A DNA stretch of 64,000 bases. Origin: Callorhinus ursinus. Taxonomy: Eukaryota > Chordata > Mammalia > Carnivora > Otariidae. The translations under genes were made by a program, and so were the position numbers. The stretch is from the NCBI RefSeq assembly GCF_003265705.1, contig NW_020312894.1:5674334-5738333 (forward strand). The letters run 5' to 3'. Of this stretch, positions 38,050 to 51,170 are shown one piece after another (the first letter of the stretch is position 1; each line of letters starts with the position of its first letter). The notes below the pieces were generated by a model that made no database searches, had not been told where the DNA came from, and saw nothing but the letters and a program-made list of their open reading frames with translations.

Positions 38050-38145
38050 ACAAAGCTATGGAGAAAAAGCTCAAGAGAAATGCTATTACACTGTATGTTA
38101 ACCAACTGAAATTTAAGTAAAAACAAACAAACAAAAAACAAAACA
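38050..38145 (+). mobile_element. Possible short L1 3' end
   Basis: The phrase CTATTACACTGTATGTTAAC followed by CAACTGAAATTTAAGTAAAAAC resembles the end of carnivore L1 3' UTRs. The piece is short and merges with an AAAC-rich tract used by the SINE at 38148. This is a weak call. Confidence 0.45.
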
Positions 38146-38147
38146 AG

Positions 38148-38346
38148 AGGGCGCCTGGGCGGCTCAGTCGGTTAAGGGACTGCCTTCGGCTCAGGTCATG
38201 ATCCTGGAGTCCTGGGATGGAGTCCCGCATCGGGCTCCCTGCTCAGCGGGGAGTCTGCTTCTCCCTCTGACCCTCTTCCCTCTCGTGCTCTCTATCTCTC
38301 ATTCTCTCTCTCTCAAATAAATAAATAAAATCTTTAAAAAAAAAAA
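38148..38346 (+). mobile_element. CAN SINE (young subfamily)
   Basis: The head is GGGCGCCTGGGCGGCTCAG, followed by CTGCCTTCGGCTCAGG, CTGACCCTCTTCCCTCTCG and AAATAAATAAATAAAATC. It is very close in sequence to the copies at 299-511 and 60825-61032. Short A/C-rich repeats on both sides blur the target duplication. It is antisense to DOCK1. Confidence 0.95.
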
Positions 38347-38706
38347 CAAGAAAAAGCTCAGGATGACCACTCCCCCACCACATGACCACCATGGGCTGAG
38401 CTGAGCATGAACTTCTGAACTTGGTCAAAGCCAGGTTAAATCTTATAAAGCAATGGCCCATCTTTCTTACTCCTTGCTCTGAACACTACAGAAATTCTCA
38501 GCATCCACTTGAGAAGTCGATGTGTCATATGCTCTGCTCGGGAAATTACAAAGCCCATATTCTGAAAACTCTTATTACTTTGACAAGCATGGTATGAATC
38601 TAAGCACACGCACAGCATGAATAAAAGCCCTTGTGTAATGGATACTGTTCTAAGTACAAGCTGCAGAGGGCCTTTCCTTCCACCCAAACCCCATCATGTA
38701 CCTTCA

Positions 38707-38736
38707 CCTTCTGGAACCTTCTAGAACCTTCTAGAG
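38707..38736. repeat. Three 10-bp tandem units
   Basis: The unit is CCTTCTAGAA, with copies CCTTCTGGAA, CCTTCTAGAA and CCTTCTAGAG in a row. Confidence 0.9.
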
Positions 38737-41700
38737 CCCATCACAAATGTCTCTTGCCACATCTGCTCCCACCTACCGGCTGCCTTTGGTCCCTACGAAT
38801 CAGGTGACCCCGGACATAAAACAGTCCCTCATTTTCCCAGTGAGAGAATTTTACATCTGTCCACTTCAAATATATCCACTTCGACGGATATAGATAAAAG
38901 CCAAGAGTCCACCCAAAATACTTCATTAATGTTAACTATGCATTCCTATTTAACATCACAGTATATAAATATTAATTTAGAAATATTTTTGCCCATGCTC
39001 ACATTTCATGCCACTGTTTTGTAAACTTTTTACTTGTGCCTTTGATATCATTACCTTAATTACCACCAACACCCATTTTTTTGGTCATCATTTTACAACA
39101 ATCTAAAATGTTTACAAGATGGCATTTTTTATGAACGACAGCAAATTGTTTCCCAAGCCACAGGTCCCCATGTATATAATATCAGCAGGGTTTCTACTTT
39201 ATGTTAGGTTCATATTCATGATCTGTCATGATCTCTGCAATGTGACCAATTATTCTATTTTAAATGATCTTAGAAAGGTTTATTATAATGACATCCAATA
39301 CTTGTGTTCGTGTAAGCAGGAAACTGCCAAAGATATATTAAATTTCTTTGGTCCTTTTTCATCAGTTCTGCTAGGTAACCTCCAAAATCATGGCAAACTA
39401 ACATCGTGTTTTTAAGCTAATGTGTTTTAGTGGGGTTTTAACGAAAAATACTGAGAAAGAAGATGTCATAGGGTCTCAAAAAGAAGGCTGCTTAGCCTTG
39501 GAGGCCTACCATGGGAGGCAGCCCAGGGGTGTGCAGGAACTGGGCCACTGCCTCGTGGAGATCAGGGCCAGTCTCCCTCCCTGCACATAGGGATTTCTCC
39601 ACACCCGGTTGGTAAGACTTGACAGCAATTTCCACCAACTTCCACAGGCCCCAGGACTGGGGGGCCTGCGTCCTTCTCACTGAGGGTCCTCTTGTATCCC
39701 CTCGCTCACTCGGGACCTCCCCAAGAGCTGAGATGAACATCTTTCCACATCCACAGCACCTTCCATAGTATCTGGCCTGGAGTTGGTGCTGGGAAACATT
39801 TGTGGAATGAATCAGGAATGAGTAAAATGACTAAAATGCTTTCCAGAAGAAAAAAATGGGGGGGGGCCATAGCACCCAGAGGCGAAATGTGGGGAGGACA
39901 AAGTCACGAGTCCTAACTACCTGTGTGCAACACGGCATGATCAGTCACAGTTTCCCCACCGGCCTGTGATAAAATAAGAAAAAATGGAGGAAAAGAAGTA
40001 ATTTTATAACAGCCAGAAGTTTTAAAGATTTAGATCTGTTTCCTCTTATGAGATTGGCTTCCTCCCACTCTAAGAAGGTGAGGGGGTTCTTAAATAAAAT
40101 GATAGTGAGGATAAATGGCAGCTGATTTTTATTGTCATTTATCACCGATGGATGGATGACACCACTGTCTCCATGACAAGAACATAACCTCAGCTTACAC
40201 ATCCCCTCCACACGCTCTGACCACTGACGGACCTCCATGCCTAGAACAGTGCCTGGCAAACACAGAGGGGCTCAAACCTAACTCATGAATACCATTTTTT
40301 TGTGGGTGGCCCTATGTCCTCACTGGCCCGTGAGCATCTGCTGAAGGCTGTATAAGTAGATCCAGGAAGTCCACAAAGTACAGATGGCCAAGGGGTACCT
40401 CCCTTTCTTCCACCATCCTACCCCAGACTCTAGGCCCAAGGCTTTTCTCCATGCTGCAGAGGCCAGGGGTTGAGGGAGTAAGAAGTAGGTTTGGGCTAAA
40501 ATCCAGAGATTGGACTAGGGGATGATGAACAAACCAGAAATCAAAGGGCAGTGGATTCTAGTCTTGCATCCCAGCTTGGGCTAAGGAGGTCTCTGCCTCC
40601 CTAATGGGCTGCCCCAGGTCCACATGTCCCCAGGTGTTCGGCAGGATGCCCCTGACCAACCCTCTTTCTCAGAAGCAATCCCCCATCAAGCACTGCTCTA
40701 CCCTCTGCCTCACCTTTGCAAGATTCTGCATCCCCATGCTGAGTGCGCCAGGGAGGAACAGGGAGCATCCCTGGGGGCACACGTACTTGGCATAGAATCT
40801 ACTGCAATGTTTGAGCTCTACCCCTTGACTATGGAATTCCTTGTGGAAACTCATTGAACAACAGAGCAAACTAGTGTTTTGTTGAGACAGTAACTTGTGT
40901 TTTGTTCTCATTGACATGACATAGGAAACGGTGGTACGCTGCTCACCCCACCATGTCAGGAAGGCAGTCCTGCAACACTGCACCCATGGGGGCCTCAGCA
41001 ACATGTGTTTCCTTTTGGGCTCCCAGGAAGTAGGTGCTGGACAACGAGAGGATGGCCCCAACTCCATTACCGTGCGGAGGCCCATCTAGGAAGAGGGTCT
41101 TCTGCGCCATGACTCAATTTAACATCTTGCCATGCTAGTGAGGGAGATACTGTGAAACAGATGTCTATGGTTCACAAAAATAAAACAGGAGATAATTATA
41201 ATGAGGCAACCAGACGCCTCTGGAACCCAAGTGTGACGGAGAACGTACACATACTTAGCTTACGATGGCTTCACAGATTATCCACCTAATCACAATGTGC
41301 AACAATCACTGGCCAACGAAGAACTAATTAATTGCAAGTCATGAAACACCCACGATATGGCCAGGAGATTATTGGAGGAAGGATTTAAGGATAAAGAAGG
41401 TTAAAAAAATAGCACCCTTTAGTCATCCAATGATGAGACAATATTAAGTAATAAGGTTTAGAAAAGATTTAGTCTCACGAAGAATACTAATATTTTAGGG
41501 GCAATACAATAAAAGAGAGAAAGTATAAATACCTGCTAAATCTACAATCTCATCATTCCTCTGATGACAAGAGCCAGCAGCTCAATATTGTGATCAGAAG
41601 AACATCTAGCAATTTTGACCACAGGTTAACGAAGCGCAGCAAAATGGTTGCCGAGAATGTATTTTTCCCTCTTGTGTCACAACACAGTGAGGGACAGAAA

Positions 41701-43218
41701 AATAACTCTGCATTCTAAAACTTTAAAAAAGCTTCTTAAAGATTTTAGGTAAAGTTTAATGGGTTCTTCTTTTTCTTCTATGTATCACAGGTATTTGTTT
41801 GGAAGATTAAGAAATCACCTTAGGAAAAACAGAAAACAAAACTCACTAATCATCTTCCATTTAGCCTTTTATACGAATAAATAGGGAAATCATTTATAAT
41901 CACATCCATTATAAAGACTTCAAATTATTCCAGTCTGTTTTATTATCTATCAACAGGAAGCATCCTTCCTCACCAGGACGTTCAGTTAGTGAGTTTCTCG
42001 TATGATTAACTCCTATTTTAATAGCCAAAGCGTCTCTCCCATCTGTGCAGCGAAGTCAGCAGTGCAAACCCACAGTGGCACAGGGAGGTGAGAAGGTCCT
42101 GGCACCGAGACACACAGGAAGGACGCCCCACGGAGGACCGGTGCTGTCCAGGCAGCCGGGAGGTGGCCCGGACGGTGAGGCTCCAGGTGCTTTACCTCTC
42201 CCTGAATGCCGGTGGCAGGTGCATCTTCAGAGTATCTTTCTCATCTCCAATTCATGTATTCATCTGTTCCTAAGGTGTTGGCACCCACGCCTGGCATGCC
42301 AGGCCAAGCGCTCAATGGCCAAGAGACTGGATCTGTGGGAGAAGCCAACACACCTGCTCGCCAAGGTTCGGTAACATCAGAGAGTCCTTTGCAGAGGACT
42401 CTGGAGACAACAGCATGCTGCACAGGATGCCAGGGCAAACTGGAACAAGCAGCTTGCACACTGAGTTTCGGAGGAGACTGGCGGGTCCCCCGGAGCGAGG
42501 AGGGGGGCACGCGTTCCAGGCAGAGAGGCTTTGCAGGCAGAGACGGGAAGACAGGCAAAAGTGCAGCAGGCAGGAAATGAGCAGAACCTCTGGGGCCACA
42601 AGAGGAAACAGGAGGGAGCAAAGGGAAAGCAAGGGAGAAGGGTAGCTGACGGGTGTCTGGGTCTAGTTGGCAGGGGACACGCATGGGGTGGAGGGGACAG
42701 AAGCCCAGGGCACACTCCGGCTCCTTCTGCTCCGGCCAGCCAGACGCTGTCACTTCTCCTCCCACTTAAGCCTCTATTTGTCCCGTCCCCTGCAAGCAAG
42801 ACCCAGGCAGACACCAACCCCCCAGGCCTAGAAGGGCTCCGCTGCCTGGGGTGAGAACTGATAGCTGGTGGGAAAGCTCCTCCTCCTCATCGTTCCTACA
42901 ACTGCCCTCCCCTGGCCTGAGGTGTCAGCAGCCCCTCCAGGTCACGGAGAGGAGACAAACTCAACAGCAAAACCCTGTGGCTTAGCCGAGGCTTGCGGTA
43001 GAAGCCCGAGGGAAGAGAGATCGGGGCACTCGTCACCCTAGCTGGGTTCAGCTGCGTTCCTGGGGAGCAGTGTCATGTGCACGAGAGTCAGGAGCTGGCC
43101 AAAGGACTCGTGCGGGTCGTGAGATGCTTGGACTCTGGGCTGTGGTGTGATGAAAGGATCATGCACTCACAGGCTGTGCTTGTAAACCTCAAGAAACTTG
43201 ATTTTAAAAAGAACCCAC

Positions 43219-43394
43219 AGCGCCTGGGCGGCTCCGTCGGATTAAGCATCTGCCTCCGGCTCATGTCCTGATCCCAGGGTCCTGGGATTCAGCCCTGAGT
43301 GGGGCTCCCTGCTCAGGGGGGAGTCTGCTTCTCCCTCTCCTCCCCGCTTGTGCTCTCTCCCTATCTCTGTCTCTTGCTCTCGAATAAATAAACA

Positions 43395-43425
<31 letters not shown>

Positions 43426-43427
43426 CT
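43219..43427 (+). mobile_element. CAN SINE (SINEC)
   Basis: The head is CAGCGCCTGGGCGGCTCCG with CTGCCTCCGGCTCATG, a CT-rich body, AATAAATAAACAAAATC and an uninterrupted poly-A tail of about 23 bp. It is antisense to DOCK1. Confidence 0.94.
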
Positions 43428-46400
43428 ACAGGGACCCTGATTCTGCTTGTCCACAGCAGGGCAGAGCCGAGGAGACTGCCGAAAATTCTGAACTGGGACC
43501 CAGGCATTCCTCCCCAGGCTTGGATTGTGGCCACGGGGGCAGCTGTCCCTGGCAGATGGCAACCACAGCTAGCTCCATGTCACAGCTCAGAGACCTACTG
43601 CCAAAGAGATGAAAGCAGAAGACAAGGAGTGAAGTCAGGGAGGAGACAAAAACCATGCTGACCCGTTGGGTTTGGTCCAATGTATGGAGAGCACCCAGGG
43701 GCACCCCTGCTCAGATCTGGGGACCACGGAGCACCAAGCAGTATGAAAAGTCATCATCTACTCCTTAAAGTAGAAGTCTCAAATGAACAAAAACGCCCCA
43801 CCCTTAGGGTCCACACAAGTGCAAATCAGTGAACAAGAACTGTCACATGCACCAGTCGAAAAACCACCCAGAAGGTTCATGTCAGCTGATAGTTACATAG
43901 CTATGAAACCATGATATCTCCTAATAAAAGGAAGTATAAATGGATGGGTTTTTCATTCTCTGAAAATAGTATTTTTTTGCCAAAAATACAGCAGCAAGGG
44001 TTCAGGAACATTTCAAAAAGAGATGACATATTTAATTCACAGAAATAGCAAAACCTCCCTTAACTACCTTGGGGGGTCACAAAGGGTTGAGAGTGAGCTG
44101 ACACCAGACTCGGAGGAGGTTATAAAAACAATTAGGAGCTAATGAGTAGACACTGGTATGGCGAGAGGCAAAATTGCAGGCTGGCTGACTCTATCCTCGC
44201 TCATGACAAGTGAAAAACCAAAGGTGTCATCTAAAAAATATTAAATTATTGGGTAGGAAACTCCAAATTCAAACACAGAATAAATAAAACTGATTTTTAA
44301 TAGCCTGGCATTAACAACAGGCTGGGAGAGACCAGACTCAGTGTCAACGGTGATACATAATTGTTTAAGTACCCACTTAGGGTTCCCCTTCCAGGAGGAA
44401 TGTGCATGCTCAGCTCTGAGACCCAGCAGCCAGAGATGCCAGCAAAAAGTCAGAGGGAGGACAAGCAGAGTAACCCAGCACCTCCAGAGGACGTGGCATC
44501 CCCCAGATCCAGTGGAAAGAGGCTGCAGAGAAGAGAACCTCAGGATGGCTGGATATTAGGTAGTAATTATAATACAAAAGCAATCATCAATCAAACCCTG
44601 GAGTGGGCGGGGCAGGGATTAGTAGAAAGTCTGTGAAGTGAGAGCGATAAATTTTCAAAAGATGAAATGCTGTCACTTTCAAGTTTTCAAAGGAAATTAA
44701 CAACCCAGCTTAGCATGGTTTCTGAGCTGGGGGGAAAAGAGGAGACTGGGAATTCATCACTTCTCAACTCCTTGGAAGCGACCTGGTGGAAACAAGACTT
44801 GAGGACGCCTCCTCTATTCTAGGATACCTGAAGAGGTTATTCTCTTCCCAAGTGTAAGTGTACCGGCAATGACTTAACCCCGCTTATGCCATGTATTTGC
44901 CTGGAGAAGCCTCATTTTCCTAACCAGAGAGGTGAATGGCGGCCCAGCCACTTCAATAATTATCCCAAATTATAAATAAGTGGGGGTGTGAATGAGACTA
45001 TGCTCCACTGAACTTAACACAGTGCCCCCCCCCAAAAAAATGAACTAGGGAAAAGATTTGAAATATCACACAGCTGGCGTGCTAATTTTGGGAGCTACAA
45101 TTAGTTTAAAACACAAAGACACATCACTCTTACAGGATCGATGACTGCATTACACACTCAACGGATTTCTTTTAAAAATCCGTCTCTGCGCACACTTCGA
45201 AAAAATTACTTCTGGGAAGCAATGCAAGCAAATGATGGCATTTTGTCCTTTTCAGCCTATGCAAAGTTTCCTTTGCTGTTCACTGTCTGTTTTCAAGAGG
45301 TTACCGTTTCATTTCCAGAGAGCGGATCACAGAGCATCAATGCAGAGAGAGGCTCAGAATCCAGTCAAACCCTTTTCTTTCTTTTACAGACGGGAACAAG
45401 CAGACTCAGTGGAGTAGAAAAGTTTCTGTCTGGAGGAACTGGGATTCAGAGACTCAGATTCCAGACAGAAGAACAGAAGAGGTGCCCCGGACAAGCCAAA
45501 GCCCAGGGACCGGCAGCGAACACATTTTACACTTTGATGGAGGGATGCGCACATGATGTAAGCATCTGACAATACGGAGGAAGCCGTATGCATTACATTT
45601 GGGCATTTTAATGTCTATGAATTATCCCTCAATTTAAAATTCCACTTTTTGATAAGGAGATCTTAAACAAAAATAAAGTAAGTACATTACATACTCCAAA
45701 TAAAAGATGAAGGTTGTCACCCCAGGAAAAACAGCCCCAATATACAATGTGCTGTCCTCGAACAAAGGAATGCTGTAATGTTGAAAATGAAGGAGGAAGG
45801 AGATGCTCCATGCGAACAAATATGAGCACACAGACGCGGGTGACTGTAGCGGATCAGAAGTCACCAAACTCTTCACGCCCCAATAATACCACTTGCACAC
45901 GTTTTCCAGGTGAGACCGTGAGGAAGGGGCTTGCTCAGGGTCTCCTATGCCCTGATCCAGTGCTTTCCACCCTGCGGAGAAGGAGGCTTGGCAGCGAGGC
46001 GGGAGTGGGTGCAGAAGGAGTGGAAAGCCCACAGGGCAGGGTAAGGAGCGACAAGAATCCCACAAGTGAAGGGAAGCCAATGCAGGGGACAGAGTCATCT
46101 TCTCGTCAGACAGTGACTCGGGACATATCATATCCTCCACAGAAGAGGATGGACACACTTGGAAAATGATCACTCTTTTCTACAAATATCGTTCACAAGC
46201 ACAGCACAGCACTTGTATGTTGTAACACCTCTCCAGCCGATCAGGGCACCCTGCGTGAAAGCAGGTGCCAGGCCACACATTCTCCCAAAGTGGCTTCGCG
46301 GGGACAGATCATCAGGAGTCCCTGGCAGGGCACTCACTGGCCAGGCACCCCAGGAAGGGGCTCCTAATCACAGCCACAAAACTCCGAAAGGGGACGTGCC

Positions 46401-47342
46401 AGATTCCAGGAAAACTTTTTTCAATTAAAAACATATTTTACTTAAAAATGCATATGAAAATAGTTATCCCATGATAAAAATAAAAGAACTAATAAAGAAC
46501 ATCATAAGATAAAATTTCTAAGAACTCGTGTAATTTTCATATTGAGAGATCCCTGGGGGAAAAGTCCATTCCCCCCACCCCCATTTCTTCCCTGGGAGAT
46601 CCTATCCTTTTCTAAAAATGTAATTTTAGATTAAAAAAATAAACCCATATGTCAGTTCTCTCAGTGAGTCAGTCCAGGATCTCAGATTCTATATCTGAGG
46701 ATCAGAACACATCGTGCTCCCCTTCTCAGCTCTGAGGACACAGGGTAGGACCAAGAATACCCCCACCCCCACGCTTTCCGCTGCTGATGCAAGTCTCCAC
46801 TCCAGCCCCTGGGTTCCTGTCTTCCAAAAAACCAATCGACTCCTGCTACTCCCACTCTTTTCTTTTCCTTCTTCCTGTCCTGCCCATCCCCCCTCCTTCT
46901 GCCCCCTTCCCTGGAACACGCCTCCTCTGGACTCCCTCCCACCCCTCAGAGCTCAGAGCCAGTCCTCTCTGCTTGCACCAACACTGACCTAACGATTCTG
47001 GTCCACTTGCCACTTTTCTGTGGGTCCTTGTCTTACCTGCAGTCTCTCATTTGGATGCCCCAAGATATCATGATGCACCACCTCATCTGTTACCTATTTT
47101 GGGAACCAAACACCTGGTTTCTCCTCCTGCAGAGAGAAGGCTACACCTTTCTCTATATATTACTGATGGCCTCGGGCCAGTACGACTCCATAGCTAGCAC
47201 AAGATGAGCACATAATACGCTAAGAAGTCACAGAATCCAATCCACATTATCTTTGCACACATGTTAAAAGTACAGATACATAAAAGTGCAAAACCTGACA
47301 ATAACATCCACAAAGATTTCACCGTCTAAAGCAGACTTGGAC

Positions 47343-47528
47343 AATGGGGCACCCGGGGGGCTCAGGAGGTTAAGCGTCTGCCTTCGGCTCAGGTCATGCT
47401 CAGGTCATGATCCCAGGGTCCTGGGCCTGAGCCCCACGTCAGGGAGCCTGCTTCTCCCTCTGCCCCTCCCCACAGCTCATGCTTTCTCCTCCCTCTCTAA
47501 TAAATAAATTCTTTAAAAATAAATAATA
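47343..47528 (+). mobile_element. CAN SINE with internal 11-bp duplication
   Basis: The head is GGGGCACCCGGGGGGCTCAG. The segment CTCAGGTCATG occurs twice in tandem at about 47388-47409. The tail is TAATAAATAAATTC. The target duplication TAAAGCAGACTTGG (47327-47340) recurs at 47529-47542 with one change. It is antisense to DOCK1 and faces the minus-strand SINE at 47578. Confidence 0.93.
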
Positions 47529-47577
47529 TAAAGCAGACCTGGGCAAGCACTTAAGGTTCCTTTCTTGGTAAGAACTT

Positions 47578-47780
47578 TTTTTTTTTTAAGATTTTTTTTT
47601 TTATTCATTTGAGAGAGAGAGAGAGAATGAGAGATAGAAAGCACGAGAGGGAAGAGGGTCAGAGGGAGAAGCAGACTCCCCACTGAGCAGGGAGCCCGAT
47701 GCGGGACTCGATCCCGGGACTCCAGGATCATGACCTGAGCCAAAGGCAGTCGCTTAACCAACTGAGCCACCCAGGCGCCC
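47578..47780 (-). mobile_element. CAN SINE (young), reverse orientation
   Basis: This is a minus-strand copy: poly-T at 47577-47602, a GAGA-rich body, then GAGCCACCCAGGCGCCC. The 15-bp target duplication TCTTGGTAAGAACTT is perfect at 47563-47577 and 47781-47795, which suggests a recent insertion. It is in the sense direction for DOCK1, one of only two such SINEs here. Confidence 0.96.
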
Positions 47781-48529
47781 TCTTGGTAAGAACTTAATAA
47801 AACATCAGCCGAACTGACTGCACAAATGTCTAAGTGACTACTTTCTTTTTCAAGAAGAGTCCTTCTGGCCACTCCCACAGAAGCATCAGGTCCCTACCCA
47901 CTGTGAACACACCAGCTTCAGGCACTTGCCTGCTTCCAGAAGGCCAGGAGCAAAGTGCCAGAGTCATTGCTGAAGTTCTGCGCGCCAAGAGAAACAAGCA
48001 GGAGAAATCCCAATGTGGAAATGCCACCAGGAAGAACGAACAAAGGAGCAGGCCTTTAAAGAAGGTAAGGCAGGTGGCTAGTGGGCAGAGAGCAAAAGGG
48101 AAAGCAGAGACTAGCCGAGAGATGAGCCCCGGCGACATGTGGAGCAGACCCAAGAAGCAGGTGTACCCCCGGGGCAGGACGAGGAGAAGGAAGAATGGAA
48201 AGGCCCCTGGAGGACTAGAGCGGTAAGGAGAACCAAGGAAGCTTCAGAATGACAGTCTGCGCCCCCTGCAGATCCCCCAAGAACTGCAGAGTTCCATCTG
48301 GAGGGACTCCACCTTCAGTTCTGAAATCCAAGGTTTACGCTGAGGTTGACACCATGACCCCTGTTCTCTGGTTCCTTGTTTCTCCTTAACGCATCTTTGC
48401 TGATCATTCTGGTTGAGCGCTTTTTGGTGTCACTGGATGTCAGGTAGCTCTCAATTTAACATCATTTCACTGGATGTTAATGTGACCCAACCACCACGCT
48501 TCTCTGTGTCATTAAGAAGGTATTACCTA

Positions 48530-48682
48530 GGGGGATGGGTTAGCCTGGTGATGGGTATTAAAGAGGGCACGTACTGCATGGAGCACTGGGTGTTATATGC
48601 AAACAATGAATCATGGAACACTGCATCAAAAACTAATGATGTAAGGTATGGTGATTAACATAATAAAAAATGTTAAAAAAAA
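48530..48682 (+). mobile_element. Very short L1 3' insertion with target duplication
   Basis: Only about 150 bp of carnivore L1 3' UTR is present, including GGGCACGTACTGCATGGAGC, the same phrase as in the L1 at 4472, plus AATAAAAAATG and poly-A. The 13-bp target duplication AAGGTATTACCTA is perfect at 48517-48529 and 48683-48695. It is a recent, severely 5'-truncated insertion, antisense to DOCK1. Confidence 0.95.
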
Positions 48683-49439
48683 AAGGTATTACCTATTCAC
48701 ATGCAAAGATATTCACACACAAGGTGTGGGACACAAAGTAGAGAACAACACTTGCCCTGTGTTTATCATTGGCTATGTTAAAACACATGTATAATCCATA
48801 GAGGAATAGAAGGAATCCAGAAATGATCATGACCAAAGAGCTGACGGTGAGTGATCTGAGGGGTAGATTCATGTGTGTCATTTTTACTGTACTTGATTCT
48901 TTTTTGTTCCCTGTCTCTGAGAACCAATCAAAAGAAAGAAATGAAAATTTCATTTAAAAAACAGTGGCATAGTTTTGATAGTGAACCACAAAGAACATGC
49001 AGCACCCACCTCAGCTTGCTGTCACACAGGGCTGCCCACCGCTCTGGCTGCAGCAGGAAGGTGGGACCATCCCTGACACTCGCACACTAGACACCCCCAA
49101 AGGGGGAATGTATCGTACCACCTGGAGCAAACCTATGTACTGCTGAACCAGCGGTTTGTCGTCATGCCCACTATATGGACCTGGAAAAACATGGCAGCAG
49201 AAGGGAGAAAGGACCAACTGGTAGACCTTGTAAATCAACAAGGTCACTTCCAGGGGTAACAGATCCACAAAGCTACTCCTCTGCAGGATACATTGATGGA
49301 AACGTGTGAACAGAGTTGTGACCTACCAAGGTACAATCAGAGGAAGATTGGCCTGACAAATGGCAGTAGCAGTAGTATTTTCCTCTATTTTAATATAAAA
49401 TGAATCATTTAAAAGAAAAACAACAAAAGGACTTAGCAG

Positions 49440-49740
49440 ACACCTAATTTCTCAAACACAGCAACTTTGCATTTAATCTTGAGCGGTGACCACACAAAAT
49501 GTGTAATGTCACAATGATACAAAATGGTATGAAAATATCATTTTCAAAATTTAATCACACATTTGTTACATTTCACCTCATCAGACGATGAGGACTGTTG
49601 TTCTTCCTTAATCATTAAACTAGAGAAGAGAATTGATGCTAAAAAATAAAAAATAGTGTCTCTAAGAATCAATCACTGTATCTAAAGGTTACACATGCAA
49701 GAATAAAACCTGTTTTGTTTTAATAAGATACACCTTTTAT
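49440..49740. promoter_or_regulatory. Possible conserved noncoding element
   Basis: This repeat-free AT-rich stretch contains TTTGCATTTAATCTTGAG, CTTAATCATTAAAC and CATCAGACGATGAGG. No coding frame is present. It is weaker than the other two candidates. Confidence 0.2.
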
Positions 49741-50999
49741 AGCTTTTTTTCCCCCTTTACCTCTTTTCTAATTCAATGTACCATATTGAACGCATAGGAT
49801 TTCCCAAGGGAAAAATAATTCTGCTTGAATTATAAAAGTGTCACATTCACAGTTCATAGAGAATAATACTGCTCAGCTTCTCATCAAAATTATACTGCCT
49901 AGCACAGGATTCTAAATAAAGCCAGTGTAATGTACAAACTTATTATCTGACTCAGGATGTCACGGGAAAAGCAGTGGGCTGAAGGATGGAAAACCCTCCC
50001 TCCCAGGACCCACTCCGCTCCTGCGTAAATTACTAAAACAGCTCTGGATGTGACTTTCCCACCGTCAGCTCACCGATTCCCCAGTGTTAACTACTTGAAT
50101 GCTTTTAAAATTTGACTTCACATAAAGTCCATGATTTCATCGATACATATACAAAAATAATTTATTCCACCATAAAGTTCTGCACAATGGTTTGAATGAA
50201 ATTTTTAATTATTTGCTATAATGGAGCTGATGATTTTCTAAGCACACATAACACACTCCTTTTTCACACTTACTTATGCGACAGCACCATCCGACATGTT
50301 TCTCGATAAATTTCTTCCTGGGCATATTTAAGGTCTGGTCTCTTCCTGGGCCTCAGTTTGGGCTACTTGGCATGGCGGCGGGAACACCAACCCTAAATGA
50401 AGGCATTAAATACTCTTTCCATCAGCCAGTGGACAGGTCCAGAGAAGAGCTGCAGGGCCCATTTCACAATGTCACAAATTTGCAGTGGCTTCAGCTACAT
50501 TTACAAACATCTCGCGGGCCCTCCTCCTGCCTGCTGGCCCTTCCAGCTCTCTCCCCACGCTCTCTGCATCATGAAGCTATTTTTCTTGTCACCTTCCTTG
50601 AGTCTGTTCCTGCCAGAAATGGTTACTCCCTTACGTCAAGAAGGTTGATGAAGGTTTGTCCTGAGGGTTGTTAGGGGCCTTAAAGTGAGCAACGGGCCCT
50701 CCGTGTCCTCTCGCATTATAAACAATAAGAAAATATAAGCCTCTCACTACTGGTGGCCACTCTCCCTCGAACAGACAACTGAGCAAAGGGAGGAGATCTT
50801 CTAACCCCTGGTCACAGTTGTGCCTCTCTAATGCCTTGGACGCCCAGCTGCATAAATCACTTATTCTCCTTCCTTCTGTACCTAATTTGAGTGGGGTGTT
50901 GGCAACTGGATTACTGCAGCTTTCCAGTAAGACCTGAAATCGAGTAGTCCCGGGCTCTGCCACTGTTCTCATTCCACATCGGGCTGATTATTCCGGGTC

Positions 51000-51170
51000 C
51001 TGACTCTGCACACAAACTTCAGGATCAGTGTGTCAATATCCACAAAGATATTTGCTGAGATTCTGACTTAGATGACAAGGGCTGTATAGATCAGGTTGGG
51101 AAGAACTGACATCTTAACAACGTTGAGTCCTTTTACCCATACACTGGAGTATCTCCCCATCTGTCTCTTG
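51000..51170 (-). mobile_element. Possible old L1 ORF2 fragment, reverse
   Basis: The stretch around GAACTGACATCTTAACAACG followed by TTGAGTCCTTTTACCCATAC resembles the antisense of L1 ORF2. It is heavily diverged and its limits are rough. If right, it is the only sense-oriented L1 piece in the window. Confidence 0.5.

Noticed and set aside
38707..38736. Short direct repeats considered as a CRISPR-like array
   Set aside because: Three contiguous 10-bp units without spacers, in a mammalian intron; a simple tandem repeat.
39119..39415. 98-codon plus-strand frame with hydrophobic stretches
   Set aside because: AT-rich unique intron; there are no splice or promoter signals and no family resemblance.
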